5,276 bases of DNA from an uncultured Actinomycetes bacterium (lineage in GTDB: Bacteria > Actinomycetota > Actinomycetes > Nanopelagicales > Nanopelagicaceae): assembly GCA_903939005.1 (NCBI GenBank), contig CAJAFH010000016.1, forward strand, positions 1-5,276. The letters are read 5' to 3'. The translations under genes and the position numbers were made by a program. The notes beneath the pieces are model-generated. The model saw only the letters and a program-made list of their open reading frames with translations. It searched no databases and was not told where the DNA came from. The stretch's first letter is position 1, and each line of letters opens with the position of its first letter. This document shows, in pieces, positions 1 through 4,659 of the stretch.

Positions 1-95
1 CCGAAGGCTTTGTAAAGCCAGGCCAACGTGAATTAGTAACTTGGTGCACAAGTGTTGAGCAAGTTATCGAAACACTTAATAAGTCTGGGAAGTAA
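1..95 (+). CDS. LOG family protein (TIGR00730-like), C-terminal fragment
   Basis: Reading from base 3, an open frame runs 30 codons to the TAA at 93-95 and enters from outside the window. It encodes EGFVKPGQRELVTWC and then a short amphipathic tail. A Gly-Phe-[Val/Ile]-x-Pro motif followed by a charged helix is how LOG / TIGR00730 Rossmann-fold proteins usually end. That family includes cytokinin riboside 5'-monophosphate phosphoribohydrolases, which release the base from nucleoside monophosphates; the catalytic residues would lie upstream and are not visible. A LOG-family gene (Rv1205) also lies shortly before the DUF3117 gene in Mycobacterium tuberculosis, which supports the call. The assignment rests on 30 residues plus synteny, so the family is probable and the substrate unknown. 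Confidence 0.6.
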   Translation, partial: EGFVKPGQRELVTWCTSVEQVIETLNKSGK

Positions 96-96
96 A

Positions 97-552
97 TTGG
101 CTAGTAACGAAATTAAGATCAGTCTGAAAATAGCAGCACCAGTGGATGAAGTTTGGGCAGCAATTGCTGATTGGGAGAGTCAAGGCGATTGGATGTTGCA
201 GACTCGAGTTTGGGTTACCTCAGACATTCGAAGTGGTGTTGGTACTTCAATTAGTGCACTAACTGGGCCACTAGTTAAATCAGGGTTCAAATTTGGCTTA
301 CTGGACAAGATGGTGGTCACAAATTGGTTGCCACCGCGTTTGTGCGAAGTCGATCATGTGGGCAAGATAATTAAAGGCACCGGCAAGTTCGAACTCACTG
401 ATATTTCTAGGAACCAAGAGGTTGCAACTAACTTCGATTGGTCTGAAACCATCAAAGCGCCAAAGGTGATTTTTCTTTTGATCTATTTGCCCACCTATTT
501 AGGCGTGCGAATCTCACTTCTACGCTTTCGGAGATCTCTTACCAATCGCTAG
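97..552 (+). CDS. SRPBCC (START-like / polyketide cyclase-type) family protein
   Basis: Encodes about 151 residues from the TTG at 97, which lies one base after the preceding stop and has GGGAAG at 87-92 as a plausible ribosome binding site. A GTG at 52 in the same frame would add 15 residues but overlap the upstream gene by 44 bases; TAACTT at 37-42 could serve that start, so it stays open. Residues 5-33 (IKISLKIAAPVDEVWAAIAD, then W26 and W32) match the first strand and helix of SRPBCC proteins, which form a helix-grip fold around a hydrophobic cavity and bind lipids or other small apolar ligands. The C-terminal helix is strongly hydrophobic (about residues 124-137), then basic (RFRRSLTNR). 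No catalytic residues can be assigned. It is probably a soluble ligand-binding protein of unknown ligand. Confidence 0.75.
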   Translation: MASNEIKISLKIAAPVDEVWAAIADWESQGDWMLQTRVWVTSDIRSGVGTSISALTGPLVKSGFKFGLLDKMVVTNWLPPRLCEVDHVGKIIKGTGKFELTDISRNQEVATNFDWSETIKAPKVIFLLIYLPTYLGVRISLLRFRRSLTNR

Positions 553-558
553 TAGCCT
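553..558 (+). promoter_or_regulatory. Candidate leaderless -10 element (TAGCCT) for the small HTH gene
   Basis: TAGCCT directly follows the stop codon of the SRPBCC gene and ends 8 bases before the ATG at 567. That spacing would put transcription start at or next to the start codon. It fits the actinobacterial TANNNT -10 pattern, and no Shine-Dalgarno sequence lies in the 14-base gap. No clear -35 is visible. The same motif recurs before pepA and tatB. Confidence 0.4.
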
Positions 559-566
559 GTACTCCT

Positions 567-767
567 ATGAGCGCCTCAAAACCAGCCAAAACCTTGGCCG
601 AAGTGCTCAAGGAGTTACCCGAAGAAGAACGCATAATTTTGACGATGCATCTCTTGCGCGGGCTGGCTGCCCCAGAAATTGCCAACTTAATTGGGGTGCC
701 TGAACGGGCAGTTATATCGCTGATTTCGAGCGGAAAGTCCAGATTGAGCGCCCTACTCGGCCTTTAA
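567..767 (+). CDS. Small stand-alone sigma-70 region 4-like helix-turn-helix protein
   Basis: Encodes 66 residues from the ATG at 567, 14 bases after the SRPBCC stop. The layout matches sigma-70 region 4 of ECF-type sigma factors: an LPEEERIILTMHLLRGL helix at 17-33, then APEIANLIG (35-43), a GVP turn, and a recognition-type helix ERAVISLISSGKSRL (46-60). In sigma factors this domain contacts the -35 box. Region 2, which binds the core polymerase and melts the -10, is absent, and the stop at 550-552 leaves no room for it upstream in this frame. It cannot be a conventional sigma factor; a small DNA-binding regulator or a polymerase or anti-sigma partner is possible. Glu-rich EEE at 19-21 and a neutral recognition helix leave real DNA binding uncertain. 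The fold is well supported and the function unknown. Confidence 0.75.
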   Translation: MSASKPAKTLAEVLKELPEEERIILTMHLLRGLAAPEIANLIGVPERAVISLISSGKSRLSALLGL

Positions 768-840
768 TTGCCATTCTTGATTTCTGTTTCACCCCCTAAA
801 TGCGAGATACTTCTCCCTCACACCCGCGTAAGATCTTTAA

Positions 841-845
841 AGGAG
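841..845 (+). promoter_or_regulatory. Ribosome binding site of the DUF3117 gene
   Basis: AGGAG, within TTAAAGGAG, lies 5 bases before the ATG at 851. It is the strongest Shine-Dalgarno match in the window and fixes that ATG as the start, against an in-frame ATG at 800 that would add 17 poorly conserved-looking residues. A leader-bearing mRNA is implied. The 83-base gap from 768 to 850 shows no convincing promoter or terminator; GATACT at 806-811 is the best -10-like hexamer but has no good -35. Confidence 0.75.
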
Positions 846-850
846 TTCCA

Positions 851-1030
851 ATGGCTGCCATGAAACCTCGTACTGGTGATGGCCCAATGGAAGTTACCAA
901 GGAAGCCCGCTCCCTTGTTATGCGAATTCCACTAGAAGGCGGCGGACGTTTGGTCGTTGAAATGAATGCTGAAGAAGCTACAAATTTAAGTGCCGCGTTA
1001 CACGCAGCGGTTGGGCTGATTAAGAAGTAG
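851..1030 (+). CDS. DUF3117 domain-containing protein
   Basis: Encodes 59 residues. The N-terminal two thirds match the DUF3117 family: AAMKPRTGDGPMEVTKE at residues 2-18, then a VMRIPLEGGGRLVVEMNAEE core at 23-42, ending in a short Ala-rich helix and Lys-Lys. The family consists of very short, strongly conserved actinobacterial proteins (Rv1211 in M. tuberculosis) with no established biochemical role. The two segments look like beta strands around a glycine-rich turn, followed by a C-terminal helix. No membrane segment, signal peptide or metal motif is visible. The start at 851 is set by the AGGAG site. pepA follows after 21 bases but has its own promoter-like element, so co-transcription is possible but not required. 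Family assignment is near certain; function is unknown. Confidence 0.93.
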   Translation: MAAMKPRTGDGPMEVTKEARSLVMRIPLEGGGRLVVEMNAEEATNLSAALHAAVGLIKK

Positions 1031-1037
1031 TAATCAG
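1016..1037 (+). repeat. 7-bp perfect inverted repeat, CTGATTA-N8-TAATCAG
   Basis: CTGATTA at 1016-1022 is the exact reverse complement of TAATCAG at 1031-1037, with 8 bases between. The repeat spans the last codons and stop of the DUF3117 gene and ends one base before the candidate pepA -10 (TAGCCT, 1039-1044). Its left arm contains CTGATT, exactly 17 bases from that -10, where a -35 would sit. An operator for a dimeric regulator is one reading; a weak RNA hairpin is another. No T-run follows, so it is not a convincing intrinsic terminator. Confidence 0.4.
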
Positions 1038-1038
1038 A

Positions 1039-1044
1039 TAGCCT
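1039..1044 (+). promoter_or_regulatory. pepA: Candidate leaderless -10 element (TAGCCT) for pepA
   Basis: TAGCCT ends 7 bases before the ATG at 1052, so a transcript starting at the usual distance from the -10 would begin at the start codon. A weak -35 candidate, CTGATT at 1016-1021 (TGA core only), is 17 bases upstream. No Shine-Dalgarno sequence precedes the ATG, which agrees with leaderless initiation. Confidence 0.45.
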
Positions 1045-1051
1045 CACGCTT

Positions 1052-2557
1052 ATGTCTCTACCAGCACATTTTCCAGATTTAAAGGCGATCCCGGCAGAAC
1101 TTAAATTGGCTCTCGCCAGTGAAATTATTGCCCTTGGCTTCGTGGCGGTCGAAAACTCAGACCCGAAGGCTGAAAAAGAGTTCAAGTTGGTTGGCTCAAC
1201 ACTTTTGCTAAAAAACATTGCCGAAACTTTTGAAATCGATCTACTTGATGAACTTAAATTTTTTACCCCAACTGGAAAAGCTGGGGAATCATTCGAACTT
1301 CCAATTAGCGCACCAGATGCTAAATCCGAACGGTTATTACTAGTTGGCTTAGGCGATCAATCGCTAGCCGCTTTACGAGCTGCAGGTGCCACAGTTGGCC
1401 GTAAGGTCAAAGGTAAAGCACAAAGCATTTCAACTTTCTGCGCAACAACTGATACAAATGCAACAGCTCATGCTATCTCGGCAACTATGGGTGCCTATAT
1501 TTGGAATTTAAAAAGTGGAGCTAAGCCACTAAAGCCAACAATTTATCTTTCTATTTCAACGTTGGCGTTAAAGCGTGCCCTTGCTGTTTCAGCCGCTGTA
1601 TGGCGTGCTCGCGATTTGGTACACACGCCAGCAAATATAAAGACACCAGCCTGGATGGCGGCAAATGCAAAGGCAGTTGCTAAAGAGCGAAATATTTCGA
1701 TAAAAGTATTAGCTGGTAAAGAGCTAGCGCCATTCGGTGGCCTGGTTGCAGTTGGTAATTCTTCGCGTAAATCACCACCACGTTTTATCGAAATTACATA
1801 CGCGCCAAAAGGCTCTAGCAATTGGCCACACGTTGTATTAGTTGGCAAAGGAATTACTTTCGATACTGGTGGATATTCAATGAAGCGTCCATACGACACG
1901 ATGATGGCGATGAAAACCGATATGGCAGGTGCCGCCGCAGTTCTCTGTGTCGTGAGTGCGCTTCCGGAATTAGCACCACGTGTTCGCGTTACAGCGCTAT
2001 TAATGTGTGCTGAAAATGCGGTATCTGGCACTGCTCAGCGCCCAAGTGATGTCATAACTCATTTTGGCGGCACAACTACTGAAGTTCTAAATACCGATGC
2101 CGAAGGCCGCTTAGTTCTTGCCGATGGCTTGGCTTATGCAAACTTAAAGTTAAAGCCAGATTATCTAATCGATATTGCAACACTCACCGGCTCGGCATCT
2201 TTAGGTCTTGGCCGTCAATATGCTGCAATGTATTCGCGCGATGACAAATTGGCGGCAAAATTACATGAACTCGGAAATGAATCTGGTGATCGAGTTTGGC
2301 GCATGCCACTTATCAATGACTACATTGACGCGCTTGAAAGTGATATCGCTGATATTAATAACACCGCTGATAAAGGTGACTACAACGCTGGCTCAGTGAC
2401 TGCGGCCCTTTTCCTAGAAAAGTTTGTCGGTGATCGCAAGTGGGTGCACTTCGATATTGCCGGTACTGGTCGTAGCGAAGTTGACGCTGGCGAAAATCCC
2501 AAAGGTGGTACTGGCTTTGGAGTTCGCTTACTAACAACTTGGATTTCGTCTCTATGA
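1052..2557 (+). CDS. pepA: Leucyl aminopeptidase, M17 family
   Basis: A 501-residue cytosolic metallo-exopeptidase that removes N-terminal residues from peptides during peptide turnover. The length is normal for the family. The N-terminal macro-like M17 domain (about 1-170) is divergent; the catalytic domain (about 180-501) is clear. By analogy with E. coli PepA, the two-metal ligands are K266 and D271 (VGKGITFDTGG), D290 (MKTDMAG), and D349 and E351 in the signature NTDAEGRL (347-354). The catalytic pair is K278 and R353. All are present, so it should be active. One extra residue seems to lie between K278 and D290 compared with E. coli. The C-terminal HFDIAGTG segment (467-473) is typical. 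The start has no ribosome binding site but a TAGCCT element 7 bases upstream. The stop overlaps the methyltransferase start as ATGA (2554-2557), implying translational coupling. Confidence 0.95.
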   Translation: MSLPAHFPDLKAIPAELKLALASEIIALGFVAVENSDPKAEKEFKLVGSTLLLKNIAETFEIDLLDELKFFTPTGKAGESFELPISAPDAKSERLLLVGLGDQSLAALRAAGATVGRKVKGKAQSISTFCATTDTNATAHAISATMGAYIWNLKSGAKPLKPTIYLSISTLALKRALAVSAAVWRARDLVHTPANIKTPAWMAANAKAVAKERNISIKVLAGKELAPFGGLVAVGNSSRKSPPRFIEITYAPKGSSNWPHVVLVGKGITFDTGGYSMKRPYDTMMAMKTDMAGAAAVLCVVSALPELAPRVRVTALLMCAENAVSGTAQRPSDVITHFGGTTTEVLNTDAEGRLVLADGLAYANLKLKPDYLIDIATLTGSASLGLGRQYAAMYSRDDKLAAKLHELGNESGDRVWRMPLINDYIDALESDIADINNTADKGDYNAGSVTAALFLEKFVGDRKWVHFDIAGTGRSEVDAGENPKGGTGFGVRLLTTWISSL

Positions 2558-3180
2558 TCTCAAATTTGTTTGATTATTCGGAAAACTTTAATCCTGAAGA
2601 TGTTGTACTTGAACATGCACGTGCTCGTGGAGTTGAAGTTGGTGCTAATGACATCAGCGTCGGCACTGGTGTCTTTCTGCAGCAATTAGCGCACCTACTT
2701 ACGGCGCAATCAGTTGTCGAAGTAGGTACTGGCTCTGGCGTTGGTAGCCTTTATTTATTGCGTGGCATGATCGACAGCGGCACGTTAACTTCTATTGATG
2801 ACGAAGTAGAACACGCTCGCATTGCCAAGATGGCTTTTTACGAAGCCGAGATCGAAGCAGCTCGCTTTCGCCTGATTACCAATCCGGTTATGGATGTTCT
2901 AAGTAAGTTAACTGATCGCGCCTACGACTTGGTGATCCTGCGCCATGACCCAATCGATTTAACTTACACAATTGATGAAGCACATCGAATACTGCGTAGC
3001 GGGGGAGTCTTAGTTATTGACTCATTCTTTGGCGGTGGCAAAGTGCCAGATCCAGCACAGCGTGACCCAAAGACAATTGCGCTTCGCGAGGCTGGGAAAA
3101 GAATCAAAACCAACCGTGACCATTGGCAGAGTTCGCTATTGCCAGTCGGCGATGGTTTGTTGATCGCTACAAAGTTATAG
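2554..3180 (+). CDS. Class I SAM-dependent O-methyltransferase (Rv1220c-like)
   Basis: Encodes 208 residues from the ATG at 2554, which overlaps the pepA stop by four bases; a TTG at 2539 in frame is less likely. The Rossmann fold is clear: motif I VEVGTGSGVG (55-64) binds S-adenosylmethionine, and the acidic SIDDE (80-84) ends strand 2. The overall pattern fits the small catechol / caffeoyl-CoA O-methyltransferase family (Methyltransf_3). The metal-site residues of that family are altered, however: the usual YDLVFIDADK reads YDLVILRHDP (124-133), with Arg130 where the first Asp is expected, and the later Asp-Asn pair is D156-S157. It may therefore not use Mg2+ catechol-type chemistry. In mycobacteria the homologue borders sigE; here it is followed 12 bases later by an HtrA-like protease gene. 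The substrate is unknown. Confidence 0.85.
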   Translation: MISNLFDYSENFNPEDVVLEHARARGVEVGANDISVGTGVFLQQLAHLLTAQSVVEVGTGSGVGSLYLLRGMIDSGTLTSIDDEVEHARIAKMAFYEAEIEAARFRLITNPVMDVLSKLTDRAYDLVILRHDPIDLTYTIDEAHRILRSGGVLVIDSFFGGGKVPDPAQRDPKTIALREAGKRIKTNRDHWQSSLLPVGDGLLIATKL

Positions 3181-3184
3181 GAAG
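3180..3184 (+). promoter_or_regulatory. Ribosome binding site of the HtrA-like protease gene
   Basis: GGAAG begins on the last base of the methyltransferase stop codon and lies 8 bases before the ATG at 3193. It supports that start and translation from a read-through operon message. TAGCCC at 3186-3191 resembles the leaderless motif seen elsewhere but sits only one base from the ATG, too close for a -10. Confidence 0.55.
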
Positions 3185-3192
3185 ATAGCCCC

Positions 3193-4326
3193 ATGTCCAA
3201 GCCAGCGCGCATCTTTCGTCGCAAGCCAAGTCAGTTGGCTTTCTTAGATGATTTAGAAGAAAGTGCCAGCAAAAAACGCTCTCTGCCAACTGCATCAATA
3301 GTTGTACTTGCATTGGTTGCTGGCTTGCTCGGCGGCATACTTGGCGGAGATGCAACGAAAGGTTTAATTACAAGTGGCGTTAATTTAGTTTCGTCCACTT
3401 CAACCATTGAACGCTCACCAGATTCAGTAGCGGGAATTGCTGCGCGGGTTTTACCATCGGTGGTTTCAATTGAAACCATGTCAACAGATGGTGGTGGTTC
3501 CGGTTCTGGTTTTGTGATTGATCCAAATGGATATTTGTTAACCAATAATCATGTTGTTGCAGATGCGATGACCATTAAAGTAATTCTAAATGATGGCCGG
3601 GAATATGTAGCAAAAGTACTTGGTCGCGATGAATCATATGATTTAGCGGTTCTAAAGATTCCGGCAACTGGATTAAAGGCACTTCAATTCGGCGACAGCG
3701 CTAAAGTTCAAGTGGGCGATTCAGTGATTGCTTTTGGTTCACCTCTTGGACTATCTGGCACAGTAACCCAAGGAATCATCAGTGCCAAAGATCGCCCAGT
3801 AACTGCTGGCGATGACAACAGTTCAACTTCATTTATCAGTGCTTTACAAACCGATGCTGCTATTAATCCTGGTAACTCAGGTGGGCCGCTAGTTGATGCA
3901 ACAGGTGCGGTAATTGGGGTTAATTCGGCGATCGCATCTCTTGGCAGCAGCCTGGGTTCACAGTCCGGATCAATCGGACTTGGTTTTGCGATTCCGATTA
4001 ATCAAGCTCGCAAAACTGCGGATCAATTAATCAAAGATGGCAAAGCTACTTACCCCGTTATTGGCGTATCAGTTGATATGAATTTCACGAGCGGTGGAGC
4101 ACTAATTTCGAAAAACTCCGCAGCCATCATGGCTGGTGGGCCGGCTGCCAAAGCAGGTTTGCGTGCGGGTGACTTAATCACCGCCATCGATGGCATGAAG
4201 ATAAATACCCCCGAGGAATTAATTGTTGAAATTCGCACACATGACGTCGGCGATGAGGTCACTATCACCTACATCCGCGGTAAAGAGAGCCGTACTGCGA
4301 AGTTAATTCTGATCGCCGGTAAATAA
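3193..4326 (+). CDS. htrA: Membrane-anchored HtrA/DegP-like serine protease (S1C) with PDZ domain
   Basis: Encodes 377 residues. A basic cytoplasmic N-terminus (1-32, ending SKKRS) precedes one membrane segment at about 33-51 (TASIVVLALVAGLLGGILG), so the rest should face outside the membrane. The trypsin-like domain (about 78-280) has the full catalytic triad: H120 in TNNHVV, D150 in YDLAVLK, and S229 in GNSGGPL. A single C-terminal PDZ domain spans about 287-375, with AGLRAGDLITAIDG at 321-334. The family degrades or refolds misfolded envelope proteins and can act in stress signalling. The cytoplasmic tail is much shorter than in many actinobacterial HtrA proteins. tatB follows after 21 bases. 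Position between an Rv1220c-like methyltransferase and tatB matches mycobacterial htrA (Rv1223), but sigE and rseA are missing in between. Function is firm; orthology to htrA is probable. Confidence 0.93.
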   Translation: MSKPARIFRRKPSQLAFLDDLEESASKKRSLPTASIVVLALVAGLLGGILGGDATKGLITSGVNLVSSTSTIERSPDSVAGIAARVLPSVVSIETMSTDGGGSGSGFVIDPNGYLLTNNHVVADAMTIKVILNDGREYVAKVLGRDESYDLAVLKIPATGLKALQFGDSAKVQVGDSVIAFGSPLGLSGTVTQGIISAKDRPVTAGDDNSSTSFISALQTDAAINPGNSGGPLVDATGAVIGVNSAIASLGSSLGSQSGSIGLGFAIPINQARKTADQLIKDGKATYPVIGVSVDMNFTSGGALISKNSAAIMAGGPAAKAGLRAGDLITAIDGMKINTPEELIVEIRTHDVGDEVTITYIRGKESRTAKLILIAGK

Positions 4327-4335
4327 TGCAACCGA

Positions 4336-4341
4336 TAGGCT
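4336..4341 (+). promoter_or_regulatory. tatB: Candidate leaderless -10 element (TAGGCT) for tatB
   Basis: TAGGCT ends 6 bases before the ATG at 4348, within the 21-base gap after the protease gene. The distance is that of a -10 to a transcript beginning at the start codon. AGG inside it could alternatively act as a weak ribosome binding site. No good -35 is seen 16-18 bases upstream. This would give tatB-mrp an internal promoter besides read-through from upstream. Confidence 0.4.
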
Positions 4342-4347
4342 AGCGAA

Positions 4348-4659
4348 ATGTTCTTCGATCTCGGCGCTGGTGAATTACTTGGTTTAGCCGTTTTAGGCAT
4401 GATTTTAGTTGGGCCAGAACGTTTGCCAAGGTTAGCCAGCGATGCGGCAAAGATGGTTAAGAAGTTGCGCAGTATTTCAAATTCGGCAACAGCTGAATTG
4501 CGCGAAAACCTCGGACCAGGTTTCGAAGATTTACAACCGAGTGATTTAAACCCAAAGACTTTTATTAAGAAACAAATCAATGATGTATTGGCACAAGATG
4601 AAGCGCCGCAGAAAAGTAAGCCAACCTACGAGAGCAAAATAGATCCGGACTTAATATGA
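4348..4659 (+). CDS. tatB: Sec-independent (Tat) protein translocase subunit TatB
   Basis: Encodes 103 residues with the TatA/B plan: a very short N-terminus, a single membrane helix (about 5-21), a hinge with GPERLPRL at 22-29, an amphipathic helix (about 30-55, KMVKKLRSISNSATAELREN) and a flexible acidic-basic tail. Glu9 in the membrane segment corresponds to the conserved Glu of TatB, and the residue before Gly-Pro is Val rather than the Phe usual in TatA, which favours TatB. With TatC it forms the receptor for twin-arginine signal peptides, exporting folded proteins; tatA and tatC are not in this window. Its place after htrA matches mycobacteria. The stop overlaps the start of mrp as ATGA (4656-4659), implying coupled translation. 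Confidence 0.9.
   Translation: MFFDLGAGELLGLAVLGMILVGPERLPRLASDAAKMVKKLRSISNSATAELRENLGPGFEDLQPSDLNPKTFIKKQINDVLAQDEAPQKSKPTYESKIDPDLI

Noticed and set aside
531..538. Perfect palindrome GAGATCTC near the candidate promoter of the HTH gene
   Set aside because: It is inside SRPBCC codons, is only 8 bases long, and has no partner site; a similar AAGATCTT occurs at 830-837. Chance is the simpler explanation.
800..850. Upstream in-frame ATG for DUF3117
   Set aside because: The 17 extra codons would include the strong AGGAG site as coding sequence, and the family begins at the ATG at 851.
768..850. Possible terminator or small RNA in the longest gap
   Set aside because: No stem with a following T-run and no paired promoter were found in these 83 bases; only the DUF3117 ribosome binding site is supported.
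796..1218. 140-codon open frame on the minus strand over DUF3117 and the pepA start
   Set aside because: It runs antisense to DUF3117, a recognised conserved gene, shows no family pattern, and has no ribosome binding site. It is a shadow of the coding frames opposite.
1543..2031. 162-codon open frame on the minus strand inside pepA
   Set aside because: It lies wholly within the catalytic domain of an intact aminopeptidase; its composition reflects the reverse complement of that frame and no domain is recognisable.
2539..2553. TTG start for the O-methyltransferase
   Set aside because: It would overlap pepA by 19 bases without a ribosome binding site; the ATG at 2554 gives the common ATGA overlap.
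4317..4334. CGGT-N10-ACCG dyad between htrA and tatB
   Set aside because: Arms of four bases with a ten-base loop and no T-run are too weak for a terminator or a credible operator.
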